The notes under the pieces are model-generated. The model saw nothing but the letters and a program-made list of their open reading frames with translations, was not told where the DNA came from and ran no database searches. From positions 2,170,001-2,234,000 of the forward strand of contig CAVTBD010000002.1 in assembly GCA_963732875.1 (NCBI GenBank): a DNA stretch of 64,000 bases, given 5' to 3'. The DNA is from WHSO01 sp963732875 (GTDB lineage Bacteria; Pseudomonadota; Alphaproteobacteria; SMXQ01). Numbering within the stretch: position 1 is the first letter of the stretch; each line of letters begins with the position of its first letter. Position numbers and translations under genes: made by a program. This document shows positions 53,971 through 62,018 of the stretch, piece by piece.

Positions 53971-55133
53971 ACGCCGACGCCGAAACCCGCGACACCGCCG
54001 CGCACGTTGCGCGACCAGGGCTGCGCCGCCTGCGCGCGCTCGTGGTCAAGGAGGCGCTGCAGGTGGTACGCGACCCCTCCTCGATCCTGATCGCCTTCGT
54101 GCTGCCGCTGGTGTTGCTGTTCCTGTTCGGCTACGGCATATCGCTCGACGCCAACCGTATCCGCATCGGTCTGGTGATGCAGGATACCAGTCCCGATGCC
54201 CGCAGCCTTGCCTCGGCCTTCATCCATTCGCGCTTCTTCGACGTCACCGTCGCGCACCATCGCACCGATCTCACGGAACAGCTCAGTGCCGGACGCCTGC
54301 GCGGCATGGTGGTAATCCCCTCGGACTTCACCGAACGCTACCGCAGCCCGGGTCAGGATGCCGCGGTCCAGGTGATCGCCGATGGCGCCCAGCCCAACAC
54401 CGCCGCTTTCGTCGCCAACTACGCCGACGGCGTATGGGCGACCTGGCGAGACCAGCAACGACGGCGCGACGGTGTCGAGGCCCCGCCGGGCATTACGCTC
54501 ATTCCGCGTTTCTGGTTCAACGGCGAGCTGGTCAGCCGCAACTTCCTGGTGCCGGGTTCGGTCGCCATCATCATGACGCTGATCGGCACGCTGCTCACCG
54601 CACTGGTGATCGCGCGCGAGTGGGAGCGCGGCACCATGGAGGCGATGATGGTGACGCCGGTGAGCGTGGGCGAGCTTCTGGCGGGCAAGATCGTGCCTTA
54701 TTTCGTACTCGGACTCGCCGCCATGGCCATGTGCACGGTGATCGCCGTGACCCTGTTCGGCGTGCCGTTCCGCGGCTCGATCTGGGCACTGCTCGTAATC
54801 TCGGCGGCATTCCTGTGCCCGGCGCTGGGACAAGGCTTCCTGATCTCGGCCGTCGCCAAGAACCAGTTCGTTGCCTCCCAGCTCGCCCTGGTTACCGGAT
54901 TCATGCCGGCAACATTGCTGTCAGGCTTCGTATTCGAGACCAACAGCATGCCGCTTCCCATCCAGTGGATCAGCGCGATCGTGCCGGCGCGCTATTTCGT
55001 CTCGAGCCTGCAGACGGTGTTTCTCGCTGGCGACATCTGGAGCCTCCTGTTGCCACACATCGCCGTCATGCTGGTGATCGGCCTGATATTCTTCGGCCTT
55101 GCCGGACTCAACACGCGCAAGAGGCTCGACTGA
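53967..55133 (+). CDS. ybhS: ABC-2 type permease YbhS
   Basis: A 388-residue permease with one helix near the N-terminus (about 40-60, PSSILIAFVLPLVLLFLFGYG), a large extracytoplasmic domain (to about 190), and five C-terminal helices starting PGSVAIIMTLIGTLLTALVIARE. EWERGTMEAMMVTPV is the family's conserved cytoplasmic coupling segment. It pairs with YbhR, whose gene starts after one intervening base. Confidence 0.9.
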   Translation: MNADAETRDTAAHVARPGLRRLRALVVKEALQVVRDPSSILIAFVLPLVLLFLFGYGISLDANRIRIGLVMQDTSPDARSLASAFIHSRFFDVTVAHHRTDLTEQLSAGRLRGMVVIPSDFTERYRSPGQDAAVQVIADGAQPNTAAFVANYADGVWATWRDQQRRRDGVEAPPGITLIPRFWFNGELVSRNFLVPGSVAIIMTLIGTLLTALVIAREWERGTMEAMMVTPVSVGELLAGKIVPYFVLGLAAMAMCTVIAVTLFGVPFRGSIWALLVISAAFLCPALGQGFLISAVAKNQFVASQLALVTGFMPATLLSGFVFETNSMPLPIQWISAIVPARYFVSSLQTVFLAGDIWSLLLPHIAVMLVIGLIFFGLAGLNTRKRLD

Positions 55134-55134
55134 C

Positions 55135-56244
55135 ATGTGGGGCCGGCTGAAGGCGCTGATCGTCAAGGAGTTGCTGGCCGTGTGGCGCGACCCGAAAAGC
55201 CGCGCCGTGCTGATTGGTCCGCCGCTGATTCAACTCGTTGTCTTCGCATTCGCCGCGACCCTCGAGGTCACCAACGTCGACATCGCCATGCTCAATCGCG
55301 ACGCCGGCTACTGGGGTCACCGCCTGGTCGAGCGTATCGAGGCCTCGCCTACCTTCCGCCATGTGGTCCGCGTTCGCAGCGTGCCCGAGATCCAGCCGCT
55401 GATCGACGACGAGCGTGTGCTGGGCGCGATCCAGATCGGGCCCGAGTTCTCGCGCGAAATCGAGGCGGGCGCGCCCGCCGAGGTTCAGATCATGCTCGAC
55501 GGGCGACGTTCCAACGCGGCCCAGATCGTCCAGGGATACGTCGCCCGCATCGTCGCCGGCCTTGCGGCCGAGGCGGCCGCCCGCGGCGATACCGTGCAGG
55601 AAACGGGCGGCGTGATCGCACGCAACTGGTTCAACCCCAACCTGCGCTACCGCTGGTTCACGGTGCCGAGCCTGATCGGCATCATCACCCTTCTCGTCAG
55701 CATGACGGTGACCGCCCTGTCGGTGGCGCGCGAGCGCGAGCTCGGCACCTTCGACCAGCTCCTGGTATCGCCCATGCGCCCGTTCGAGATTCTTCTCGGA
55801 AAGACCGTGCCGCCGCTGCTGATCGGACTCGGTCATGGCACGCTGTTCGTCATGGTGACACTGACGCTGTTTGGCGTGCCCCTCAACGGCTCGCTGTGGC
55901 TACTCTATCCCAGCCTGGTGATCTACCTCGCCGCGGTGATCGGCATCGGCCTGTTCATTTCCTCGCTCGCCAAGACCCAGCAGCAGGCGGTGCTCGGCGC
56001 CTTCGTGTTCGCGGCCCCGGCGATCCTACTGTCAGGCTTCGCGGCGCCGGTCGAGAACATGCCGGACTGGCTGCAAACCCTGACACTCGCCGACCCGCTC
56101 CGTCACTTCGAGGTGATCGTGCTGGGCGTGTTCCTGCGCGGCATGTCGGCGGCGGACGTATGGGCCAACACCTGGCCGCTCGTGATCATCGCCGCGTTCA
56201 CGCTCGCCGCGTCGAGCTGGCTGTTCCGCCGCCGCCTGGGCTAG
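55135..56244 (+). CDS. ybhR: ABC-2 type permease YbhR
   Basis: A 369-residue permease of the same architecture as YbhS: the N-terminal helix (about 22-42), an extracytoplasmic domain, then the C-terminal helices with ERELGTFDQLLVSPMRPFEILLGK as coupling segment and LLSGFAAPVENMP. It is the last gene of the operon; no clear terminator follows before the convergent unknown gene at 56264. Confidence 0.9.
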   Translation: MWGRLKALIVKELLAVWRDPKSRAVLIGPPLIQLVVFAFAATLEVTNVDIAMLNRDAGYWGHRLVERIEASPTFRHVVRVRSVPEIQPLIDDERVLGAIQIGPEFSREIEAGAPAEVQIMLDGRRSNAAQIVQGYVARIVAGLAAEAAARGDTVQETGGVIARNWFNPNLRYRWFTVPSLIGIITLLVSMTVTALSVARERELGTFDQLLVSPMRPFEILLGKTVPPLLIGLGHGTLFVMVTLTLFGVPLNGSLWLLYPSLVIYLAAVIGIGLFISSLAKTQQQAVLGAFVFAAPAILLSGFAAPVENMPDWLQTLTLADPLRHFEVIVLGVFLRGMSAADVWANTWPLVIIAAFTLAASSWLFRRRLG

Positions 56245-56263
56245 CCCGGGCGCACCGCAGCGC

Positions 56264-56668
56264 CTATCTCAGGAAATTCAGAAGGCCGTTTTCGAACAGG
56301 TAGTCGGCGCCACCGGTGATGGCGAGGCCGAGCATCGCGATCGCTACCAGGGTGACGAAGATACGCGTCATCGACTGGCCCGGCCGCTTGGCGGACCGGC
56401 GCGCCGGCGCGGCCGCCAACGTCGGTTTCCCGGGCTGGGCCTGTGCGGACACGCCACCGGCGTCGGAGGCATAGATCAGCTGCGTATCGAAAGCACCGGT
56501 TTCCGAATCGTAGATGTGCTCGATCACGCGGGGACGGGACTGTTTCGACAGGGCCGCCCGGCGGTTGGCCTCGCTGATGGCGGTCACCCGGTCCTGGCGG
56601 CTCGACAGCGACTGCCAGCCGGCGCCGCTATGTTCCTGGATCTCGTACTTGAGGACCTTCTTGACCAT
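56264..56668 (-). CDS. Unknown protein with C-terminal membrane helix
   Basis: A 134-residue protein starting MVKKVLKYEIQEHSGAGWQS. The first ~80 residues are soluble and basic/polar (EANRRAALSKQSRPRVIEHIYDSE), then a Pro/Ala linker and one helix near the C-terminus (about 104-124, IFVTLVAIAMLGLAITGGA). AAGGAAG precedes the ATG. It lies 22 bases after the degenerate-receiver gene and is probably cotranscribed. I do not recognise the family; a tail-anchored partner is a guess. Confidence 0.6.
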   Translation of the reverse strand: MVKKVLKYEIQEHSGAGWQSLSSRQDRVTAISEANRRAALSKQSRPRVIEHIYDSETGAFDTQLIYASDAGGVSAQAQPGKPTLAAAPARRSAKRPGQSMTRIFVTLVAIAMLGLAITGGADYLFENGLLNFLR

Positions 56669-56690
56669 GATCGCTTCCTTTCCCGGCCCC

Positions 56691-57647
56691 TCAAGCTGCG
56701 CGCACGCGGTCGAGGTAGTCGGCGGTCTCCTTGAGCGCCTGCTTGACCATGTCGGCGGCACCGTCGCGCTCGAGCAGCGTCGCGATAATGGCCATCGCAT
56801 GGAGGCGCAGGAATTCGTAGAACTGCGGGCGATGGTTCGCGCGCACCATGTCCAGGAGCCGGGTCATCGAATCGGTGATCTCGAGGAGCTCGACGTGCCC
56901 CTGGGTACGCAGGTCGAATGCCATGTCTTCGATCAGCCGGCCGATCTCGTCGTGGCGCTGGATCGTGACCTTGCCGATTTCCGAACCTTCGCTCTTCGAC
57001 TTCAGGATTTCGCCGATCAGCCACTGGATACGCTGGGCGTAACGGTTGAGACGGTGGTGGTCGATCCGCGCCTTGACCTCGCTGACCGCGTCGGACGAGG
57101 CCATTGCCTCGCGGTCGCCGGTCGCCTTGAAACGCAGGTTGTTGGGGACCTTGATGGTGCCGAGGCCGAGCTCGTCCTCGGCGGTGCGGTCGCAGGCGCG
57201 ACGGTCGGGACCGACGTAGCTCGAGGTCACCACGAAGTCCTTGCGCCCGCGGATCAGGATGTCGATGCGATCATAGATCAGCTTGAGCGAGATCGGCATC
57301 GCGATGATGTCATCGACACCGGCTTCCATGCTGGTGTTGACCATGGCGAGATCGGGGTTCCAGGTGAAGGCGATGATCGGCACGAACGGATCGGCGCACA
57401 GGTTGGAGTTGCGCACCTCGCGCACCAGGCGGCACACCGCGGCACGATCCGCGTCGAGATCGAGCAGCACGAGATCGGGGCCACGCTCGATCACGGCATT
57501 GCGCGTCTGCTGCAGCTCGCCGTAGTCGAGAACGTGCTGGAACCCGAGCGTCGTCATGGCCGAACGCAGGATCGCGCGCATGTGGAGCGCAGGGTTGAAC
57601 AGCACGACGATGGCCTTGTCCAAGGCGTATTTCTTATCGATGGTCAC
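56691..57647 (-). CDS. Response-regulator-like protein with degenerate receiver
   Basis: A 318-residue soluble protein. Residues about 10-130 resemble a CheY receiver with Asp63 at the phosphoacceptor position (PDLVLLDLDAD). The usual acidic pair is replaced by Phe17-Asn18 (VVLFNPALHM), and the conserved Lys is Met in DDIIAMPIS. The rest is helical, with a YVGPDRRACDR turn near 160-170 and several amphipathic helices; no DNA-binding or enzymatic output domain is recognised. Start GTG at 57647 has GGGGGA upstream. Such proteins may act without phosphorylation. Confidence 0.75.
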   Translation of the reverse strand: MTIDKKYALDKAIVVLFNPALHMRAILRSAMTTLGFQHVLDYGELQQTRNAVIERGPDLVLLDLDADRAAVCRLVREVRNSNLCADPFVPIIAFTWNPDLAMVNTSMEAGVDDIIAMPISLKLIYDRIDILIRGRKDFVVTSSYVGPDRRACDRTAEDELGLGTIKVPNNLRFKATGDREAMASSDAVSEVKARIDHHRLNRYAQRIQWLIGEILKSKSEGSEIGKVTIQRHDEIGRLIEDMAFDLRTQGHVELLEITDSMTRLLDMVRANHRPQFYEFLRLHAMAIIATLLERDGAADMVKQALKETADYLDRVRAA

Positions 57648-57964
57648 GGATCCCCCGACCGACAGACTGATGGAAGAACGCCCAACAACACGCGATACGC
57701 GGTACCGCGTTATCTGCACTATCTCGAATGGGTATTAAATCTACCTTAAATTAATCCTTCATTCAGGCAACCGACATCGAATTGATTTTGAATAAAATTG
57801 TAGGATTCGGGCGGATCGTGGGATGGCTGAATGGGCGCAGTCCGGCGGAACAGGCAACGTGGAGGGGCATAAGGGTTGATGCACGACCCAGCCGTGCTAT
57901 CGTTGCAGTAGGCAACGCCCAAGGAGATCAAAAATGAAGATCCACTCTCTAACAGGGAGCATTC
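57648..57964. other. 317-base divergent gap
   Basis: It holds the upstream regions of the receiver gene (minus) and the binding-protein gene (plus). Seen: a 14-bp palindrome ACGCGGTACCGCGT (57697-57710), an AT-rich stretch (57735-57800), a weak promoter TTGATG (57876-57881) with TATCGT (57898-57903), and an ATG at 57934 with a perfect AAGGAG that opens a short out-of-frame peptide into the binding-protein gene. Confidence 0.45.
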
Positions 57965-59284
57965 ATGATGAGATCCTTGACTCCAATCAGCATCGTTGCA
58001 TTGGCAGGGGCGTTCGGACTGGCCATGGTCGCCAGCGCCGGGGCCTCCGCTGATTCGGTTTCCGACTTCTACAAAGGCAAGCGCGTCACCCTGATCGTGG
58101 GCTCGAGCCCGGGCGGCGGCTACGACGCCTATGCCCGCACCACGGCCCGCCACATGGGCGCACATATCCCCGGGCATCCCGACATCATCGTCAAGAACAA
58201 CCCCGGCGCCGGTTCGGTCGTTGCGGCTAACCGGATCTACAACGTCCTGCCGCAGGACGGCACCATCATCGGCGCCATCCAGCGCACCGTGCCATTCAAC
58301 CAGATCATGGGCTTCAAGGGACCAAACTACGATCCCGTCAAGTTCCAGTGGCTCGGCAGCATGACCAACGAGGCGGGCGTCATCGCCGTGACCGACAAGG
58401 CCAAGGCAAAGACGATCGAGGACACGTTCAAGTACAAGACCATCATGGGCAGCACGGGGCCGACGGACTCGGAAATCTATCCCGCGCTCATGAACAACAC
58501 GCTGGGCACGAAGTTCACGATCGTCCAGGGCTATCCGGGCTCGGCCGAGATTCATCTCGCACTCAAGCGCGGCGAGGTCGAGGGCTACAGCCAGTCGTGG
58601 TCCTCGTTCAGGAACGAGGCCGGCCCCAAGTTCCTGAAGAACCACGTCAGGGTTCTCGTGCAGCTGTCGCTCAAGCCGCTGGCGGAGATGTCCAAGATGG
58701 GCGTGCCCATGATCATGGACTACGTCGACAAACAGCACGTGCTGCCGCAGTACTCGGTCGACGAGGTCAAGACCTGGTGGCGCCTGATGCTGACATCGAA
58801 GGCCATGGGCAGGCCTTACACGGTGGGCCCGAAGGTTCCCGCCGACCGGGTTAAAGCGCTGCGCAAGGCGTTCATGGACACGGCGAACGACCCCGCCTTC
58901 GTCAAGGACGCCAAAAAGCAGGGTCGTGAGGTGAGTCCGATCAGCGGCGAGGAGGTCCAACAGATGGTCGCCGACCTCGCCGCGGCGCCGAAAGCCACCG
59001 TCATGAAGGTCAAGGACCTGATCAAGTACAAGGGTCCGAGGAAGACGGTGACGATCGCGATGGTCAAGAACACCGGCAAGGTGACCAAGATCAAGAAAGG
59101 CGGGCGGCGCATCTACATCCACTACAAGGGCAAGACCGTGAAGGCCAAGGTGTCGGGCAGCCGCACCAAGCTCACCGTCAACGGCAAGAAGGCCAAGCGC
59201 AAGGCGGTGAAGATCGGCATGACCTGCACCTTCACCTATCCGAGCCCGGGCTCGGAGGCCAAGCGGGTCGACTGCAAGAAGTAG
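57965..59284 (+). CDS. Tripartite tricarboxylate transporter-type binding protein with extra C-terminal basic domain
   Basis: A 439-residue exported protein. The signal peptide is at about 1-29 (cleavage after ASA). Residues about 33-350 match the TctC/Bug receptor family, which captures carboxylates for TctAB permeases (VTLIVGSSPGGGYDAYART, IIVKNNPGAGSVVAANRIY, VPADRVKALRKAFMDTANDP). The usual length is about 320-330. The last ~85 residues (from KTVTIAMVKNTGKVTKIKK) are Lys/Arg-rich, beta-like and end with a Cys pair (GMTC...VDCKK). No tctA/tctB genes are nearby. GGGAG precedes the ATG. Confidence 0.8.
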   Translation: MMRSLTPISIVALAGAFGLAMVASAGASADSVSDFYKGKRVTLIVGSSPGGGYDAYARTTARHMGAHIPGHPDIIVKNNPGAGSVVAANRIYNVLPQDGTIIGAIQRTVPFNQIMGFKGPNYDPVKFQWLGSMTNEAGVIAVTDKAKAKTIEDTFKYKTIMGSTGPTDSEIYPALMNNTLGTKFTIVQGYPGSAEIHLALKRGEVEGYSQSWSSFRNEAGPKFLKNHVRVLVQLSLKPLAEMSKMGVPMIMDYVDKQHVLPQYSVDEVKTWWRLMLTSKAMGRPYTVGPKVPADRVKALRKAFMDTANDPAFVKDAKKQGREVSPISGEEVQQMVADLAAAPKATVMKVKDLIKYKGPRKTVTIAMVKNTGKVTKIKKGGRRIYIHYKGKTVKAKVSGSRTKLTVNGKKAKRKAVKIGMTCTFTYPSPGSEAKRVDCKK

Positions 59285-59309
59285 CCTTTATCGATCGTGT
59301 TCCGGTTCC

Positions 59310-59337
59310 GGCCGCTCCCGTTCCCGCGGGAGCGGCC
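59310..59337 (+). terminator. Hairpin after the binding-protein gene
   Basis: A perfect 11-bp stem GGCCGCTCCCG/CGGGAGCGGCC with a 6-base loop, 26 bases after the stop. It lacks a T-run, so it may work with Rho or protect the mRNA end. Confidence 0.5.
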
Positions 59338-59372
59338 GTCCGGTCACAGGCATGGCCACGCGCCATGAATGA

Positions 59373-59392
59373 ATGGCCCCGTGAAGGGCCAT
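59373..59392 (-). terminator. Terminator downstream of tRNA-Gly
   Basis: On the minus strand ATGGCCC-ttcacg-GGGCCAT is followed by TCATTCATGG, about 43 bases after the tRNA 3' end. A second short palindrome (TCCGGTACCGGA) lies between. Confidence 0.5.
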
Positions 59393-59434
59393 CTTTCGTC
59401 CGGTACCGGACGTCTCTTCCGACGGTGAAGAAAT

Positions 59435-59509
59435 TGGAGCGGGCGAAGAGATTCGAACTCTCGACCCCAACCTTGGCAAGGTTGTGCTCTACCCCTGAGC
59501 TACGCCCGC
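59435..59509 (-). tRNA. tRNA-Gly(GCC)
   Basis: The minus strand reads GCGGGCG...CGCCCGC-T-CCA with a 7-bp acceptor stem, D-arm TAGCTCAGGGGTAGAGCA, anticodon stem AACCT/AGGTT around TTGCCA (anticodon GCC), and T-arm GTTCGAATC. CCA is encoded (59435-59437). Confidence 0.96.
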
Positions 59510-59552
59510 TCGCGCTGGCGCCGCCGCTGGGGCGGCGCCGTGAAGGCCCGCG

Positions 59553-59580
59553 ATAATAATCAAAGGCGTGGCCTTTGCAA
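59553..59580 (-). promoter_or_regulatory. Predicted promoter of tRNA-Gly
   Basis: On the minus strand TTGCAA (59575-59580), 16 bases, TATTAT (59553-59558), ending 44 bases before the tRNA 5' end. It is the only AT-rich -10-like element in the region. Confidence 0.5.
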
Positions 59581-59646
59581 GCCCCCATTGGGGGCCCGGG
59601 ACAGGGTTCCGGAGCCCACCAAACGCCTGCGAAACCCCCGGATACA

Positions 59647-59676
59647 TTGACATCGGGGCGGCTATCGCCATTTAGT
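59647..59676 (+). promoter_or_regulatory. Predicted promoter of the cnoX-ubiH-side operon
   Basis: TTGACA (59647-59652), 18 bases, TTTAGT (59671-59676), 50 bases before the cnoX start. The -35 is a perfect consensus. Confidence 0.5.
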
Positions 59677-59725
59677 AACGGGAGAACCTCCACAAAGACC
59701 AAAAAGCACGCGAAGAAAGGCTTTC

Positions 59726-60694
59726 ATGAACACAATCTTGGGCGGAACGGGCGGTGGCACCCCCGACGACGGCCAGGCCGCAAAGCCGGCGACGGGCGCC
59801 GCGCCCGTCAAGGACGTCACCACCGCAACCTTCATGGCCGACGTGATCGAGGCGAGCCGCGAGATGCCGGTCATCGTCGATTTCTGGGCGCCGTGGTGCG
59901 GCCCATGCAAACAGCTCGGCCCGATCCTGGAAACGTCTCGTCGCCGAGACAGGCGGCAAGGTCCGGCTCGCCAAGGTCGACATCGACCAGAACCAGGCGC
60001 TGGCCGGACAGCTGCGCATCCAATCGATCCCCATGGTCTACGCCTTCTTCGGCGGCCGTCCGGTGGACGGCTTCGCCGGCGCGGTGCCGGAAAGCCAGGT
60101 CAAGGCAGTTCATCGACAACCTGATCACGGCGGCCGGCGGCACGCCCGGTCCCGACGGCGCGGCCGAGACCGCCAAGGCGCTGGCCGAGGCCCGCGCGGC
60201 GCTCGCCAAGGGCGACGACGGCACCGCGCTCGCGCTGTTCTCCGGCGTGCTCGAGAAGGACGAGAAGAACGTCGACGCGCTCGCCGGGCTGGCGCGCTGC
60301 TACATCGCCGCGGGCGAGACCGACGGAGCCCAGGCGATCCTCGACGATCTCCCGCCCGAGGCCGCCGGCAACGCCGACGTCGAGGCCGCGCGCGCGGCCC
60401 TCGAGCTGAAGGCCCAGGGTGCGGCCGCACGCCGGCGAGACCGCGACGCTCGAAGCCAAGGTCACGGCCGATCCCGCCGACCACCAGGCGCGCTTCGACC
60501 TCGCCATGGCGCTGTTCGGCGCGGGTCAAAAAGAGGCGGCGCTCGACCACCTGCTCGAGATCGTGCGGCGCAAGCGCGACTGGAACGAGGGTGCCGCGCG
60601 CAAGCAGCTCGTGAAGATGTTCGAGGCCTGGGGGTCCGAGGACCCGCTGACGGTGTCCGGACGCCAGCGTCTGTCGGCGGTGCTGTTCGCGTGA
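59726..60694 (+). pseudogene. cnoX: Thioredoxin-TPR co-chaperone CnoX/YbbN, three frame breaks
   Basis: About 320 residues when repaired. The N-terminal thioredoxin domain has MPVIVDFWAPWCGPCKQLGP, so both Cys are kept (E. coli CnoX has SxxC). After a break near 59932 it continues VAETGGKVRLAKVDIDQ; after one near 60102, QFIDNLITAAGGTPG and TPR-like helices (LFSGVLEKDEKNVDALAGL). After one near 60428 it resumes AGETATLEAKVTADPADHQ and ends RQRLSAVLFA. It protects proteins under oxidative stress in known cases. It is followed after 11 bases by the LON-domain gene. Breaks are probably sequence errors. Confidence 0.83.
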
Positions 60695-60705
60695 GACCCT
60701 GAACC

Positions 60706-61392
60706 ATGGCGCGCAGTCCCTTCGATCCCACCTTCCGCGAGATGCCGGAGGTCCTGCCGATCTTCCCGCTCGCGGGCGTGTTGCTGCTGCCGCGCGGCAG
60801 CCTGCCGCTCAACATCTTCGAGCCGCGCTACCTCAACATGACGGCGGATGCGCTCAAGACCGACCATCGCATGATCGGCATGATCCAGCCATCGGGCGTC
60901 GACGACGCCGAGAGCGCGAGCGCGCCGGGACGCACCGGGCCCGAGGTCTACATCATGGGCTGCGCCGGGCGCATCGTGTCGTTCAACGAGACCCGCGACG
61001 GGCGCTATGCCATCACGCTCGCCGGCCTCGTCCGCTTCAACGTCGCCGACGAGATCGAGATGACGCGCGGCTATCGCCGCGTGCGCGCCGACTACACGCC
61101 GTTCCGGGACGACATGAACGACGACTATCCCCAGGGCGATGTCGACCGCGACCGCCTGTTCGACGCGCTCGGTCATTATTTCAAGGCCCACAACATCGAT
61201 CCCAACTGGCAGGCGATCCGCTCGATGGGCGACCGCATGCTGGTGACGTCGCTGGCCATGGGCTGCCCGTTCGATCCGTCCGAGAAGCAGGCGCTGCTCG
61301 AGGCGCCGGCGCTCGGGCGGCGCGCCCAGATCCTGACCACCCTGCTCGAGATGTCGGGTCCCGCCGAGAGCGGCGACACCACCCGGCACTGA
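60706..61392 (+). CDS. Stand-alone LON substrate-binding-domain protein
   Basis: A 228-residue cytoplasmic protein consisting of the Lon N-terminal (LAN/ASCH-like) domain only. It has LPIFPLAGVLLLPRGSLPLNIFEPRYLNM, GMIQPSG, GCAGRIVSFNETRDGRYAITLAGLVRF, and a helical C-terminal part. There is no ATPase or protease domain. These genes commonly follow cnoX and precede trm112 in Alphaproteobacteria; role unknown, possibly substrate recognition. Confidence 0.9.
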   Translation: MARSPFDPTFREMPEVLPIFPLAGVLLLPRGSLPLNIFEPRYLNMTADALKTDHRMIGMIQPSGVDDAESASAPGRTGPEVYIMGCAGRIVSFNETRDGRYAITLAGLVRFNVADEIEMTRGYRRVRADYTPFRDDMNDDYPQGDVDRDRLFDALGHYFKAHNIDPNWQAIRSMGDRMLVTSLAMGCPFDPSEKQALLEAPALGRRAQILTTLLEMSGPAESGDTTRH

Positions 61393-61415
61393 GACTTCCG
61401 GCAAAGGCTCCCACC

Positions 61416-61627
61416 ATGACCGACGCCGACGCCGAGATCGATCCCAAGCTGCTCGAGATCCTGGTATGCCCGCTGACCAAGGGACCGCTCACGCTACGAC
61501 CGCGCCCGCCAGGAACTGATCTCGCGAGCAGGCCGGGCTCGCCTATCCCATCCGCGACGGCATCCCGATCATGCTGGTGGACGAGGCGCGCCGCCTCGAC
61601 GACCGGCCCGGCGCCGCGAAGCCCTGA
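61416..61627 (+). pseudogene. Trm112-family protein, two frame breaks
   Basis: A ~70-residue small protein. It starts MTDADAEIDPKLLEILVCPL and KGPLT. After a break near 61494 it continues YDRARQELIS, and after one near 61530 EQAGLAYPIRDGIPIMLVDE and ARRLDDRPGAAKP to a stop at 61625. The Trm112/YcaR fold activates methyltransferases in eukaryotes; bacterial members are often only described by the fold. Order and content are complete apart from two one-base shifts. Confidence 0.8.
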
Positions 61628-61997
61628 GCCGATCGACCGCCACCGGTCGAGCGAGATCCGCCTGGTCCAGGCGGAGAGCGCCCTGCGAGTGACATTCGAC
61701 GACGGCAGGCGGTTCGCCCTGCCCGCCGAATACCTGCGCGTCGAGAGCCCGTCCGCCGAAGTCCAGGGTCAGTCCCCGACCCAGAAGGTCACCGTGCCCG
61801 GCAAGGCCCAGGTCGGCATCACGCGGCTCGAGCCGGTCGGCAACTACGCCGTGCGCATCGTGTTCGACGACGGTCACGACACCGGCATCTATTCCTGGGA
61901 TTACCTCTGCGCGAGCTGGGCGAGGAATTGACACGCGCTGGCGCCGCCTATCTCGCCGCGCTCGACGCCAAGGGCCTCGCGCGCGCGACCGCAGTAA
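61628..61997 (+). pseudogene. DUF971 (gamma-butyrobetaine hydroxylase N-terminal-like) protein, frame broken
   Basis: The core SSEIRLVQAESALRVTFDDG, FALPAEYLRVESPSAEVQG, and AVRIVFDDGHDTGIYSWDYL is the DUF971 fold, a small zinc-free relative of the GBBH N-terminal domain associated with Fe-S assembly genes. The open frame stops at 61931 after YLCASWARN, whereas homologues continue ELGEE...YLAALDAKGLAR, which is present in another frame past about 61905. No start codon is visible in the expected place after the trm112 stop, so the exact start and end are uncertain. Confidence 0.68.
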
Positions 61998-62018
61998 TTC
62001 TCTCTACTTATTACCCGT

